This document shows, piece by piece, positions 43,681-54,772 of a DNA stretch of 64,000 bases. The number at the start of each line of letters is the position of its first letter. Position 1 is the first letter of the stretch. Origin of the DNA: Parabacteroides sp. GTDB taxonomy: Bacteria; Bacteroidota; Bacteroidia; Bacteroidales; Tannerellaceae. The DNA is taken from the NCBI GenBank assembly GCA_019417325.1, contig DXVO01000034.1, positions 124,001 to 188,000 of the forward strand, in the 5' to 3' direction. The position numbers and the translations under genes are program-made. The notes below the pieces were generated by a model, which had not been told where the DNA came from, ran no database searches, and saw nothing but the letters and a program-made list of their open reading frames with translations.

Positions 43681-46494
43681 CTATTTAAATAAGCTCTTTA
43701 TTGCTTCTGCACTTACCTCCTGAGTAGGATTAAAAGCATCACTTTTCATATAATGCAATAAACTATTGACAAGCTGACGGGCTTCTGGACGTTTATCTGC
43801 ATCTGTCAGCAAATCAACACCACACATTAAGAGCTTTCCGTTGCCGACTTTCATCTCTACTATCATGCCGAAAGAGCGTGCTGTAAACCAATCGTCAATA
43901 ATACGCACAATAGGTTGTACATTCATTCCCAATTTTCTCAATGGAATAGCATTACAATGCGACATGGCATCCTGCCACTGGTAATCGCTATAGTAAGCCG
44001 TAGGGAACAAAGACAAAGCCGGATGATTCGGATTACACAATATACCAAGGGTATGGGGCGGCTGATTGCTTGTCCACAATGTATTCCAGAAAATAGAAGA
44101 GAAACCGACTACAACAGAATCCTTCCCTTCATTCCGCAATGTCCCGAATTCCGGAGTTAAAAGGACCTTACCTCCCTTATCCAGTAAGTCAAGTGCGTCT
44201 TTATCCAAGCGGGAAACAATCTTTACATCTGCCGGTTTTTCCTTTTTATTCGGATATACCCAGATATGCCACTTATTGGTATAATTATCAAGCGATACAT
44301 CAAGTGTAAAACAGGTTGGTGTTTCCACCTCCATTTTCTGACGAATATCACCGACCTTTGTTAACGTACCGGTTGGAATTACAGGCGATTCGAAAGAGCC
44401 GGAACGATACAATGTACCATCCTGAGCCGTAAGTTTCCAGGAAGTACGAGCATTGGAAAGATTGAACGCTGAATATTGAGCTATTTCAATAGCAGCTTCC
44501 AATGTTTCACCACTATTCAATATAAAACGTTCCATCCGTGCTAAAGGCACAATATCATTACAAAATTCACTAAACTCCTGGGACGTCACATAGCCTTTGG
44601 AACGCCAGAAAGGATTAAGGACACCAACAAGAGCTGTTCCCTGTCCCGGGAAATCATGCAAATCGAGCAACTGGAATCCTCCGAAGCCCTTCGTCCGCAG
44701 GGCAGCTTCTATATCAGCCTTATAACAAAGGGTCTGTAACTTACCGGAAGCCAACAAGAAACTATCTGCCAGGGATAATAAACCACTTTCACGTAAACGG
44801 TCTTCAAATATGTCGAAGTTCTTCGCCTTCAAAACACCGGTATACTGACTCCGTTCTTTAAGGTCAGGATAAACGCACCATTGACCGATTTCATGGCTGA
44901 TAACCGGATGTGTCTTAGAGATCCTGGAAGTCCAATCATACCCACTGCCCGGTTTTGTGCTATTTATAATACTGTTGATACCTTCTCCCCAACCCTGAAG
45001 ACGCGGAGCCGGATTAGCATAATAACAATGCCAGTCATTTTCCGGAATAGCAGGCCAGCCAGCTGCTGTTGTACAGAGGAAACGTCTGTCTTTCGCTTTC
45101 CAATGATTGACAAAGTCCGTCAGGTATTTCTGATGTCCTTCTCCTCCCGGTTCATTCCCATAAGAGAAGAGGCAGAAAGAAGGATGATTTGCATATTCCT
45201 GTACGATACGTTCGCTTTCATCCATAATAAACCGGTCGATTGGCTTGCCACTGCCTATTTGCGCCCAGGCACCACATTCCACATACAAATAGAAACCAAG
45301 CCGGTCGGCAACATTAAATGCTGCTTTAGGCGGACACCAGGAGTGGAAACGCAAATGGTTCAACCCATGTGCCCGGCAAGTTTTCATAATCCGTTCCCAT
45401 TCGGCTTCGTCTGTCGGAGGAAATCCGGTTTCAGGAAAAATACAGCATTCTAATGTACCACGGAAAAATACAGGACGACCATTTATGGTAATTTGAGTTC
45501 CTTTAGTGGACAGCTCGCGCATTCCGAACTGTTCAATCTTTTCATCTTTACCCGATTTTGTATCCAACTGGACATTGAGCGTATACAAGTAAGGAGCAAA
45601 CTCATCCCACAAACGCGGATTATCTCCCATTTCATACGAAACTTGAATCGTATTTTTTCCTTTCTTCAGTTCACAGTTCTGCGTAACTGCCGGAAGGATT
45701 TGGGAAACATCCGACCTAAGACTGGCTTGCAGGTTTACTGTTCCTTTAAGCATTTTTTTATCCGCATTCTCAATCTGTATCTCTGCCAGGATTTTCTTTT
45801 CCTTTACAGCAGGTACGATACGAACGAAAGAAATATACGCTTTCGGCCTGGCTTCCAAGGCTATTCGTCCAACCACTCCATTCCAGTTACTTTGGGTATT
45901 ATCAGATACACTATGCGCATCCGGTCCAGGATTAATCTCTTTCACCCGGTTATCAACCCGAAGAGTAAAAGTATGTTCACCGGGGGCTAAAGATGAAAGC
46001 TGATACCTGTGTGGAGTAGACAATGAATTTTCGGAGCCGATCAGCTTGCCATCCACCCATAAGGTAGTCTCCCAATGGCAACGTTCCATGGAAAGCAGGA
46101 TTTCTTTAGATTTCCAATCTGCCGGAACAACGATTTTCTTCTGATACCAGGCTGCCCCGGTATAATATTTATCAGGAGATAACCAAAACACAACTTTCGT
46201 ATCTTTAGGATCACGGTATTTTGCATATTCCGGACCCTCATACCACGCACGGTTTCCCATCGAACCGGTCCAGGGAGTATTAACCGTAACAAGATCCCCC
46301 TTCCCATTCGTATTCATTGACCCGGGAAGCGTTACTTCATCTTTCAGATCACTGTTGTACCATTTCCCGGAGACACCTTTATCATCGGGATCTTCTTTAA
46401 ACTGCCAGGTTCCACTTAACGACAGACTTTCATTCTGAGCGAAAAGGCCGGACAGGTTAAACAACAAAAATGCAAGTAATATAACTCTATTCAT
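43681..46494 (-). CDS. GH2 family glycoside hydrolase, secreted (paralogue 1)
   Basis: This encodes 937 residues from the ATG at 46494 (MNRVILLAFLLFNLSGLFAQ, signal peptidase I type). GH2 layout: sugar-binding beta-sandwich (about 25-215, CHWETTLWVDGKLIG), immunoglobulin-like (about 220-330), TIM barrel (about 330-640) and a C-terminal beta region (about 640-937). The acid/base is Glu448 (FSYGNEPGG) and the nucleophile Glu535 (ISHEIGQWCVYP). It is 39-45% the same by eye as the two other GH2s of this locus at the core (ECCIFPETGFPPT). It cleaves beta-linked sugars, most likely beta-galactosides, in the periplasm. Last gene of the operon. Specificity is not proven. Confidence 0.88.
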   Translation of the reverse strand: MNRVILLAFLLFNLSGLFAQNESLSLSGTWQFKEDPDDKGVSGKWYNSDLKDEVTLPGSMNTNGKGDLVTVNTPWTGSMGNRAWYEGPEYAKYRDPKDTKVVFWLSPDKYYTGAAWYQKKIVVPADWKSKEILLSMERCHWETTLWVDGKLIGSENSLSTPHRYQLSSLAPGEHTFTLRVDNRVKEINPGPDAHSVSDNTQSNWNGVVGRIALEARPKAYISFVRIVPAVKEKKILAEIQIENADKKMLKGTVNLQASLRSDVSQILPAVTQNCELKKGKNTIQVSYEMGDNPRLWDEFAPYLYTLNVQLDTKSGKDEKIEQFGMRELSTKGTQITINGRPVFFRGTLECCIFPETGFPPTDEAEWERIMKTCRAHGLNHLRFHSWCPPKAAFNVADRLGFYLYVECGAWAQIGSGKPIDRFIMDESERIVQEYANHPSFCLFSYGNEPGGEGHQKYLTDFVNHWKAKDRRFLCTTAAGWPAIPENDWHCYYANPAPRLQGWGEGINSIINSTKPGSGYDWTSRISKTHPVISHEIGQWCVYPDLKERSQYTGVLKAKNFDIFEDRLRESGLLSLADSFLLASGKLQTLCYKADIEAALRTKGFGGFQLLDLHDFPGQGTALVGVLNPFWRSKGYVTSQEFSEFCNDIVPLARMERFILNSGETLEAAIEIAQYSAFNLSNARTSWKLTAQDGTLYRSGSFESPVIPTGTLTKVGDIRQKMEVETPTCFTLDVSLDNYTNKWHIWVYPNKKEKPADVKIVSRLDKDALDLLDKGGKVLLTPEFGTLRNEGKDSVVVGFSSIFWNTLWTSNQPPHTLGILCNPNHPALSLFPTAYYSDYQWQDAMSHCNAIPLRKLGMNVQPIVRIIDDWFTARSFGMIVEMKVGNGKLLMCGVDLLTDADKRPEARQLVNSLLHYMKSDAFNPTQEVSAEAIKSLFK

Positions 46495-46555
46495 TACTGT
46501 ATATTTTAAATTATAGATCACAACGCTTTCCTATGAAAATAGAATCTTCATACGT

Positions 46556-49363
46556 TTACTTTACAAGCAAGTTCTTTATCAATTCAGGAGTTACCTCCTT
46601 CTGCGGATTGAATTGAGAAGATGCCATATATTCCAAGAGACTTTGTTTAAATTGAGCAGCAGATAATCTGTTATCCAGATCCGTATCCAGGTCGATACTA
46701 CAAACCATCAAATTACCTTTACCCATTTTACCTTCAAAGAGTACTCCCAGCTTCCTGTTTTTAAACCAGTCGTCGATTACATAAACCAAAGGTCTGAAAT
46801 CATGAGGGAAATCATCCATTACCATAGCGTTACAACTTACGGCAAGCTCTTTCCATTGGAAATCCGAATGTCCGTCATTCGGGAACGAAGCAAAAGCGGC
46901 ATGAGCAGGGTCACACAAAAATCCCAAAGTATGGGGAGGCACATTGTAAGTCCATGCCGTATTCCAGAAAATAGGGGTAAATGCGACTCTTATATCTCCA
47001 CCCTTTTTCGGAGCAATCTTTCCATAAGAAAGGAGCAACACATTTTCGCCCTGATTCAGCTTATCCATTGCGGTTTTATCCAATTCATGTGTAATATAAG
47101 GCATCTTTTGTATTTCTTTCTTTTCGGAAGGATATACCCAGACATGCCAGCTATTAGCAATCTTCGTATTTTCCACATTCACCTTCAATGTCAATTGGGT
47201 AGGTTCGGATAATGTATTCAATGGATATTCGATACTGCCAACCTCTATTACATTACCGATAGGAAGATCCTGTCTGAAAGAACCGGATTTTACGACTTTA
47301 CCGTCTTTTGTTTCAATATTCCACAAAACATTCGCTCCCTTCAGCGGCTTTTCTCCGAAATGGGCAAATTCGATATCCGCCTTAAACTGCTCGTTATTTT
47401 TCCAGATAAGTTTGGACATTCTTGCTAAAGGAACCGTTTGATTACAGAACTGGCTGTATTCTTTATCGTCTACATATCCTTTACTTTCCCAGAAAGGATT
47501 CAATACACCAACCAGAGCAGTTCCCTGACCCGGGAAATCATGCAAGTCCAAAAGCTGGAATCCGGCAAACCCCGGAGTACGCAAAGCTGCTTCTATATCC
47601 ATTTTATAGCATAATGTCTGCAAACGGCCGGAAGCATACAAAAATTTATCCGCCATATCTCCCAAACCTTTTTCATTCAAGGTTTCTTTGAAAATCTCAA
47701 AATTCTTGGCTTTCAAAACACCTGTATATTTATCTATCTCTTTAAAATCAGGATATACGCACCACTGACCAACTTCATGGCTCACTACCGGCAGGTTCTC
47801 CAAAATACGATCCCGGAAATCGTAGTTTGTACGGGGAACATAAACATTCAGAATATTCTCTATGCGACCGATTCCTCCTATACGGGGTTTATCCGTATTA
47901 TAGTAATCTCCATCCGGTATCAGAGGCCATCCTCCGGCACTTGTATACAGGCGCCTGCCACCATCGTGTTGTTTCCAATAAACAACCAGATCATTTAAAT
48001 AATTTACCTGATTATTACCTGACGGCTCATTGCCATATGCCAACATACAGAAAGACGGATGATTGCCGTACTCTTTCAGGATACGGTTACTTTCTTCTTT
48101 AATCCATTTGTCCTGCTTGTTCCCATCACCAACGGAAGTCCATCCGCCACACTCTACCTGAAGATATACACCCATGCTGTCTGCTACATGAAATGCGGCA
48201 GCCGGAGGACACCAGGAATGGAAGCGAACATGGTTCAAACCGTAACTTTTGCATGTAGCATATATTTTCGCCCAATAGGCATTATCTGTTGCCGGATAGC
48301 CAGTCTTCGGGAAAACGCAGCATTCCAATGTTCCACGGAGGAATATAGGACGACCGTTCATATCAAAACGGGTACCGTTTACTTTGAGTTCGCGGAATCC
48401 AAAATTTATATCTTTCTCGCAAACCCCATCCTGAGAAGACAAAGCTGCATGCAAACGGTAAACATTCGGAGTAAATTCAGACCACAACTTAACATCGTCA
48501 TTCCATTCAATCGTTGTTTCTATAAAATCCCCGGCATCCGGCTCAACATCTATTTCTTTCTTTAGGATCGGACGCCCTTCAAAAAGGACATTCAAAGCCA
48601 AACGGGAACCTTCAGGTTTTCCATCCAGATAAACCTTTACGTTAGCCTTCCTTGCTTTTGCATCAGGATATACCTGTATATGATCAATGGCTAAAGCAGG
48701 GAGCGCTTTCATATTAATCTCACCTATAACTCCATTCCAATTTGTCTGAGTATGGTCGGAAACACTATGGGCATTCGAACCGACATCTATATGCATACGA
48801 TTGTCGACTCTTAAAGACAATACATGTTTGCCGGGAGTTAAAGTACTTACCAAATATCTGTGAGGAACCTGAAGCGCATCCTGATGACCTATTTCTTTGC
48901 CGTCAATATACAAAGACGTTTCCCAGTGAGTACGTTCAAATTCAAATAAAATACGCTTGTCGCTCCATGATTCCGGTATCTCAATTTCTCGTTGGTACCA
49001 TGCAACGCCTGTATAATATTTATCCGGGTTCAACCAAAACGGAACTTTCACATTACCCGGTTCACGATATTTAGCATACTCATCTGCAGTATACCACGAC
49101 TTATCCACTACAGCACCGGTCCATTGGGTATGAATACTGATATCCTCCCCCTTTCCCTGTTCCTGCAAAGACCCCGGCAACCGGACTTTATCTGAAAGTT
49201 CTTTTTGCTGCCATTGCTCCTTGACCCCGATATTATCGGGGTCAAGTGCAAAATTCCATTCTCCAGCCAAAGAAAGCTCGGATGGAGAATCAGTACAAGA
49301 AACTAAAGCCAATAGTGTTGATACTATCAGATAAGATACAGATTTTATTTTCTTCTTTTTCAT
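46556..49363 (-). CDS. GH2 family glycoside hydrolase, lipoprotein (paralogue 2)
   Basis: This encodes 935 residues, a lipoprotein with Cys23 (LLALVSCTDSP). It has the same order of domains as its neighbours: sugar-binding sandwich, Ig-like, TIM barrel (about 325-640) and C-terminal beta region. The catalytic residues are Glu446 (AYGNEPSGNN) and Glu530 (VSHEVGQWCVYPD). Unlike the periplasmic paralogue 1, the lipid anchor may place it at the outer membrane. It lies 61 bases upstream of paralogue 1 and 44 bases after susD-like 49408, so it is in the same operon. Substrate: a beta-linked hexoside; beta-galactosidase is the commonest annotation for such proteins. Confidence 0.88.
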   Translation of the reverse strand: MKKKKIKSVSYLIVSTLLALVSCTDSPSELSLAGEWNFALDPDNIGVKEQWQQKELSDKVRLPGSLQEQGKGEDISIHTQWTGAVVDKSWYTADEYAKYREPGNVKVPFWLNPDKYYTGVAWYQREIEIPESWSDKRILFEFERTHWETSLYIDGKEIGHQDALQVPHRYLVSTLTPGKHVLSLRVDNRMHIDVGSNAHSVSDHTQTNWNGVIGEINMKALPALAIDHIQVYPDAKARKANVKVYLDGKPEGSRLALNVLFEGRPILKKEIDVEPDAGDFIETTIEWNDDVKLWSEFTPNVYRLHAALSSQDGVCEKDINFGFRELKVNGTRFDMNGRPIFLRGTLECCVFPKTGYPATDNAYWAKIYATCKSYGLNHVRFHSWCPPAAAFHVADSMGVYLQVECGGWTSVGDGNKQDKWIKEESNRILKEYGNHPSFCMLAYGNEPSGNNQVNYLNDLVVYWKQHDGGRRLYTSAGGWPLIPDGDYYNTDKPRIGGIGRIENILNVYVPRTNYDFRDRILENLPVVSHEVGQWCVYPDFKEIDKYTGVLKAKNFEIFKETLNEKGLGDMADKFLYASGRLQTLCYKMDIEAALRTPGFAGFQLLDLHDFPGQGTALVGVLNPFWESKGYVDDKEYSQFCNQTVPLARMSKLIWKNNEQFKADIEFAHFGEKPLKGANVLWNIETKDGKVVKSGSFRQDLPIGNVIEVGSIEYPLNTLSEPTQLTLKVNVENTKIANSWHVWVYPSEKKEIQKMPYITHELDKTAMDKLNQGENVLLLSYGKIAPKKGGDIRVAFTPIFWNTAWTYNVPPHTLGFLCDPAHAAFASFPNDGHSDFQWKELAVSCNAMVMDDFPHDFRPLVYVIDDWFKNRKLGVLFEGKMGKGNLMVCSIDLDTDLDNRLSAAQFKQSLLEYMASSQFNPQKEVTPELIKNLLVK

Positions 49364-49407
49364 ATAACTTATTTAAGATTCGAACAATGCACATCCTATT
49401 GATTACC

Positions 49408-51420
49408 TTACATTGTCGGCCCCTGATTCGGTACTAACGGCCAACCCGGATTCTGATAAATAGGTGAATTCGAAACGTCTTCACCTGTAGAAGTAATCAT
49501 GAAATGTTGTATGGCAATCGGTGCAAGGTAATGAGCCATGCTCCATTTATATCCGTTTAAAACCAACGATTTTGAATTAATCTCATAGGGACGAAGATAA
49601 GGACTTATTGATGGAGCCGAAACATTTGCTATCGGATCATTCAGGCCGTAAACCAATAATGTTCCGCCTTCCGGCTTATCGTACCATGATTGCATCGGTC
49701 CCCATAATTTAAAGCCTTCAATATGATAAGGTGTCGTTATCAGTTGATCCATCGACCTCCAACGTTTTAAATCCATATAGCGGAAACCTTCAGCCATTAA
49801 TTCGCTGGAACGTTCCCTACGGATATTATATAAAACCGGATCAATCAGTTGCCCGGCCGAATAGGCACTCCAATCAAATTTAGCTTCTTCGCTCATATCG
49901 GTAGCAGCTATAGTCTTATTATAATCATCATCTACAAATGCACGGTTACGAAGCTGCTTCCAATAGCCACTTGCCACATTATCAACTGTTCCTGTTTTCT
50001 CGTAACAAGCCTCCATATAATTCAAATAAGCCTCTGCCGCCCGGAAAGTGATACTTCCGGTATACCCTAAAAAGTTTCCACAATGTTTTCCATCATAATT
50101 CAATCCCTTTCTTAAAGCATATCCTGTCCCATACTGCCAGCCTGCACTTCCGTTTGTAATATCCGGAACAGGCTCTATTTTTGTACCATGTGTATTTTCA
50201 GGAGAATCATACAGTATATTTGTCTGCCCGGGTTCTTTCAAAAATAGCCACAATCTACCGTCCCTGTTTTCCCGAACCTGAGAAATTTCGTCATCACCGG
50301 CATAAGTAGAAGCTGTATTATAGATAGGTAAGCCGTTTTTCATCAAAAACGTATTTACCATACCCCGTGTAGGACCAACACCATCATTTCCTAACTGAGC
50401 CTGCTGTACCACCCCATGTGTGAGAGCTAAGCCTTTACTATATTGTCTCCACAAAAGCACTTCGCTAAAACCAGACATATCTTCCGCACTGAACATATCA
50501 AAATATGGATTTGTAGGATCCGCTAAAGTTTGCTGCAAGATACCATTATTATCAACCAATGGAATATTATCGGCTACCTGTTTTGCAGATTCCATCGCTA
50601 AAGAAAGAAAATAATCTATTTCTTTATCTATATCCCCCAACGGATACTGATATCCGGCATTATAATCTTTATTTTTTCCAGGCCATCCTTCTCCATTAGG
50701 AACAAAAGCCGTGTTTTTAAAATATTTCAACCATGTACCTTCAAATAATGCAACTCTGGATTTTACCAATAATGCACAGTTCTTAGAAATACGATTTTTC
50801 TTATCATCCGGTTTATCTTTTAATAAAAGAGCCGCAGAATCCAAATCTGAAATAATAAACCGTGCCACTTCATTTCTGGGAGAACGCTTGCTTGCCTCTA
50901 CCAATGGCTCCATTTCATCGGGAAGCGTGGTCTTAACAATGGGGAAGTCTCCAAATTCCTGAAGTTTCTTAAAATACTCATAGGCTCTCAGGAAATACAT
51001 TTCTCCTATATATTGTTTGATATTCGTTTCGTCACCTTCCATTTCTCCGGCTTGCCATTTCGGTACCACATTTTGGATAAAATAGTTACAGCTATAAATC
51101 ATATCAAAACTCCAGCTTCCTCCGGTTTGTTCCACTTTCCATTGTCCCGGAACATACCGGTTATCATAGTTCTTATGCGCCTGCTTGTCCGTATGCATAT
51201 CCATGCCATACGTCCCATACCCTGTTCCGGAATTGGAATGGGAGGGCAAGATGGTAGAATACAAATTATTGGCATATGAAGCTAATTGTGACTCTTCCGT
51301 TAAATAATTTTCAGGCGTAACCATAGTCAGCGGTTCTCTGTCGAGATAATCATTACAGGCAAAGAATGAACCAACCATTAATATACCCAGTATCTTTTCC
51401 AATATTTTTGTCGTTTTCAT
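49408..51420 (-). CDS. SusD/RagB outer membrane glycan-binding lipoprotein
   Basis: This encodes 670 residues, larger than canonical SusD (551). The lipoprotein signal ends at Cys22 (VGSFFACNDYLDREP). The N-terminal SusD-like domain (about 22-290) has TPR-like helices with LYFLRAYEYFKKLQEFG; the C-terminal RagB/SusD domain (about 340-665) has YLNYMEACYEKTGTV and RRERSSELMAEGFRYMDLKRW. It captures a glycan at the surface and passes it to the partner SusC. It follows that gene by 10 bases. The insert relative to SusD lies around 290-400. Confidence 0.9.
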   Translation of the reverse strand: MKTTKILEKILGILMVGSFFACNDYLDREPLTMVTPENYLTEESQLASYANNLYSTILPSHSNSGTGYGTYGMDMHTDKQAHKNYDNRYVPGQWKVEQTGGSWSFDMIYSCNYFIQNVVPKWQAGEMEGDETNIKQYIGEMYFLRAYEYFKKLQEFGDFPIVKTTLPDEMEPLVEASKRSPRNEVARFIISDLDSAALLLKDKPDDKKNRISKNCALLVKSRVALFEGTWLKYFKNTAFVPNGEGWPGKNKDYNAGYQYPLGDIDKEIDYFLSLAMESAKQVADNIPLVDNNGILQQTLADPTNPYFDMFSAEDMSGFSEVLLWRQYSKGLALTHGVVQQAQLGNDGVGPTRGMVNTFLMKNGLPIYNTASTYAGDDEISQVRENRDGRLWLFLKEPGQTNILYDSPENTHGTKIEPVPDITNGSAGWQYGTGYALRKGLNYDGKHCGNFLGYTGSITFRAAEAYLNYMEACYEKTGTVDNVASGYWKQLRNRAFVDDDYNKTIAATDMSEEAKFDWSAYSAGQLIDPVLYNIRRERSSELMAEGFRYMDLKRWRSMDQLITTPYHIEGFKLWGPMQSWYDKPEGGTLLVYGLNDPIANVSAPSISPYLRPYEINSKSLVLNGYKWSMAHYLAPIAIQHFMITSTGEDVSNSPIYQNPGWPLVPNQGPTM

Positions 51421-51430
51421 GCTATTCTAA

Positions 51431-54400
51431 TTAAAAAGTAAGACTTAACCCAAATGATAATGTTTTAGAAAGAGGATAAACACTGCCATTCCATCCTCCA
51501 TCAATAGTTTCAGGATCAAATGTTCCAAACATTTTAGTGCCAGTCCATAAATTTTCGCCGGAAACATATACTCTTAATTTGGACACGAGGAATTTCTTCG
51601 TAATCAATTCCGGTAATGTGTATCCTAATTGTATATTTTTCAAACGGATGTAAGCTGCATTCTGTAAATAACGGGATTGCGTTTGCCGGTTCTTTGAAGA
51701 ACTGAAATCCGGTCGTGGGAAATAAGAATCCAGGTTCTGTCCCAGTACATGGTCAGGGTCATCTCTAAAATAATCCAGATGAGGAAGCATACAGGTCGAT
51801 TCCCAAACAGAGGAAGAAGCCCCCCAGAAATAATAACTATTCTGGAAATAATCTCTTTTCATCACACCCTGGAAAAATGCACGGAAATCAAATCCTTTAT
51901 AGTCCAGATTCAAATCCAGACCGAATAAATACCGAGGAGTAGTATTACCTATGACAACCAAATCTCCATGATCGCTTTCAGTATTAGCCCCATTATCAAT
52001 CTTTCCGTCTCCATTCAAATCTGCATACATGATATCACCGGCACCCCAACGGTTCCCGACAGCATCTTGTCCTCCATTAGGCAATGAAGCCAGATGGGCA
52101 TCCATTTCTTCCTGAGTTTTTGCAATTCCAATGGTTTCGTACCCCCATATTTCACCAAGTTTCATGCCAGTTCTATATACTGCCTTATCTTTATCTGCAT
52201 TCACATCTGTATTTAATGAGCCCGTTTCATTCGGATAGCGGGTAATTTCCGTTTGGGAATCGGATAACAGGAATTTAACGCCATAGCCCAAACCACACTT
52301 AAGTTGGTCATTCCAGCCGATAGACAATTCCCATCCATAGGTTCTCAAGTCTGTATTATTCGTCTGAGGTACCGCTGTTCCCAAAATAACAGGTAATTCA
52401 GGAGCCGGGCCAACCATATCGAGTGTTTTTCTGGAATAAACATCTACCGAACCATTCAAACGGTTGTCCAGTGCACCAAAATCCAAACCTACGTTCCATG
52501 TTTTTACTCGCTCCCATGTCATTGTAGAACTGACCAAACCCGGGGCTGCCGATGTATTAGGCTTCAATCCATTCATCAACCAATCTCCATTGGAGGCCTT
52601 AACCGTCATCGCCTGGTATGTCGGATACCAACTATCTGTATTCTGGTTGCCTAATTCACCGTATGAACCTCTAAACTTAAAGGTACTTACATACTCTTCC
52701 AGATTAGACCAAAATCCTTCCCGGGCAACATTCCATCCAAGTGAGAATGAAGGGAACCAACTCCAACGATTATCTGCTCTGAAGCGGGAAGTTCCATCAT
52801 AACGCAAATTGACCTCAGCCAAGTATTTTCCTTGATAATCGTAATTGATACGTCCAAAGAAACCAGCCGTAGCCCAATGGTCAGAAGCACCGTTTACAGT
52901 AGGAGACACCTCTTTTCCATAAACATCCAAACCGGTTGTTAAATCGACTTCCGGTAAAGACGGGATGATAATACCTTCACGCTGAAGTGCAAATGTCTTC
53001 CTTTTCATCAATTCTGACTGAAATCCGACCATCCCTTTAAAGTTATGTCCGGAATCCAATGATTTCGTGTACTCCGTATATGCACTAAAATTGGTATAAT
53101 TCTCTTTTGCATGTTCTTCATGTACATGCGAATTATTATTATACGGATAAGGCTTGCCTTCTACATCATGATTATAGGTCTTTTGTATTTCCCAGTGGGT
53201 ATTGGCACTCTTTATTCTATAATTGAAATCCACAAACGTCTTCCAACCTTTAATTGGTTCCAATACCACTTGTGCCTGTTGGTACAAATAATCCGTTTGA
53301 TATTTGCCACGACCACCATCCCGTAAATTCAACGCGGGAGACGGAGCAGCATACAAATATCCATTCGGATCGTATAACGGAAGCGTCGGCCATCCCTGAC
53401 GACCTAAAGACTGGAAGAAATCATCCCGGAGAAAAGAAGGACGCATCAAATCTTCCCGGATAAAACGATTACTATAATTTAATTGAGCCCAATCGGTAAT
53501 CTTCACATTGATCTTCGCTGTTGCCGTATATCTGTCATATGTGTCCTGGTCCAGCTTCATCATCCCGTTCTGGTCCAGATAGTTCATAGACAAATAATAA
53601 TTAACGGCTTCATTTCCTCCGTTCAGACTAAAATTGTGTTCCTGGGAAAATACCCAATTCCGATACACAGCATTATACCAATCCACGTTATCATTTCCAT
53701 AAAGATAACCGTCCCCCCACATATTAGGATTACTCGGATTAACAGGTACGGATGTTGTCAATTTACCGCTCTGGTAATCTTTAATTCTCTGCATTTGGTC
53801 TTCTCCAAACTGAGGTGCATATCCGCCATTGATACAACCGTCATTAAAATAGGTAGCGAAAGTGTAGGAATCAGCCATTTGAGGTAATAAGACCGGGTCG
53901 CTCCACCGGAAACTATTATTATAATTTACCGTCGGTTTTCCAACTCTTCCCTTTTTAGTTGTTACCAAAATTACCCCAAAAGGAGCACGGGAACCATAAA
54001 TAGAAGATGCAGCCGCATCCTTCAATACCGAGATATTTTCTATATCCTGAGGATTTATAGCATCAATATCTCCCTCCATTCCATCAATCAAAATAAGCGG
54101 ACTACCACTCGAACCTTTACCGATTGTCGCAGTACCACGGATGTTCATGCTTGCACGTTTTTCCAATCCTCCCATGTTCTGAGAAATCTGCAATCCCGGT
54201 ACCATACCTTGCAAAGCCTGAGCCGCAGTCATTACCGGACGTGATTCCAATGCTTTTGCATCCGCAACACCTACAGAACCTGTTAAATTGACTTTTTTCT
54301 GAGTACCGAAACCTACAACTACAACTTCATCCAGGTTTTGCGTATCGGCGACCAACTCAATGTTCAACTCTCTTTGTCCTGTAATTTTTATCTCTTTTGT

Positions 54401-54724
54401 AATCATTCCGATAAAAGAAACCACCAATGTCTCACCCTGACTTACATTCAAGGTAAACTTACCATTTACATCAGTAATCGTACCCCGCGTTTTTCCTTTA
54501 ATCGCAATATTTACACCAGCCAATGCTTCTCCTGCATCATCGACAACAGCACCCGAAAGTTCGTAAGACGCTTGTTGATATACTATCGGAGAAGTAACAT
54601 GATTTCCGTCCAACGCATAAGAGGTAGATGGAAATACGGTTGCCCCCGTAATACATGAGAGCAGAATAACAGACTCTTTCCAATTTCTAAGGTACAATAA
54701 TCCCCTTTTCTTTTTCTCTGTCAT
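51431..54724 (-). CDS. SusC/RagA TonB-dependent glycan transporter
   Basis: This encodes 1097 residues. The N-terminus (MTEKKKRGLLYLRNWKESVIL) and a signal region (about 20-38) are followed by a carboxypeptidase-D-like domain (about 52-125, GAVVDDAGEALAGVNIAIKG), a TonB box-like segment (DEVVVVGFGTQKKVN), a plug (about 140-270) and the beta-barrel, ending GLSLTF. It imports oligosaccharides from the partner SusD. The length is typical of SusC relatives in the Bacteroidetes. It begins 48 bases after the GH2 gene upstream. The substrate is inferred only from the GH2 and GH36 neighbours (galactose-containing). Confidence 0.92.
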   Translation of the reverse strand: MTEKKKRGLLYLRNWKESVILLSCITGATVFPSTSYALDGNHVTSPIVYQQASYELSGAVVDDAGEALAGVNIAIKGKTRGTITDVNGKFTLNVSQGETLVVSFIGMITKEIKITGQRELNIELVADTQNLDEVVVVGFGTQKKVNLTGSVGVADAKALESRPVMTAAQALQGMVPGLQISQNMGGLEKRASMNIRGTATIGKGSSGSPLILIDGMEGDIDAINPQDIENISVLKDAAASSIYGSRAPFGVILVTTKKGRVGKPTVNYNNSFRWSDPVLLPQMADSYTFATYFNDGCINGGYAPQFGEDQMQRIKDYQSGKLTTSVPVNPSNPNMWGDGYLYGNDNVDWYNAVYRNWVFSQEHNFSLNGGNEAVNYYLSMNYLDQNGMMKLDQDTYDRYTATAKINVKITDWAQLNYSNRFIREDLMRPSFLRDDFFQSLGRQGWPTLPLYDPNGYLYAAPSPALNLRDGGRGKYQTDYLYQQAQVVLEPIKGWKTFVDFNYRIKSANTHWEIQKTYNHDVEGKPYPYNNNSHVHEEHAKENYTNFSAYTEYTKSLDSGHNFKGMVGFQSELMKRKTFALQREGIIIPSLPEVDLTTGLDVYGKEVSPTVNGASDHWATAGFFGRINYDYQGKYLAEVNLRYDGTSRFRADNRWSWFPSFSLGWNVAREGFWSNLEEYVSTFKFRGSYGELGNQNTDSWYPTYQAMTVKASNGDWLMNGLKPNTSAAPGLVSSTMTWERVKTWNVGLDFGALDNRLNGSVDVYSRKTLDMVGPAPELPVILGTAVPQTNNTDLRTYGWELSIGWNDQLKCGLGYGVKFLLSDSQTEITRYPNETGSLNTDVNADKDKAVYRTGMKLGEIWGYETIGIAKTQEEMDAHLASLPNGGQDAVGNRWGAGDIMYADLNGDGKIDNGANTESDHGDLVVIGNTTPRYLFGLDLNLDYKGFDFRAFFQGVMKRDYFQNSYYFWGASSSVWESTCMLPHLDYFRDDPDHVLGQNLDSYFPRPDFSSSKNRQTQSRYLQNAAYIRLKNIQLGYTLPELITKKFLVSKLRVYVSGENLWTGTKMFGTFDPETIDGGWNGSVYPLSKTLSFGLSLTF

Positions 54725-54772
54725 AATAATAAAGATTTAAATAAATAAAAGATATATCCCTATAGTGTCCAA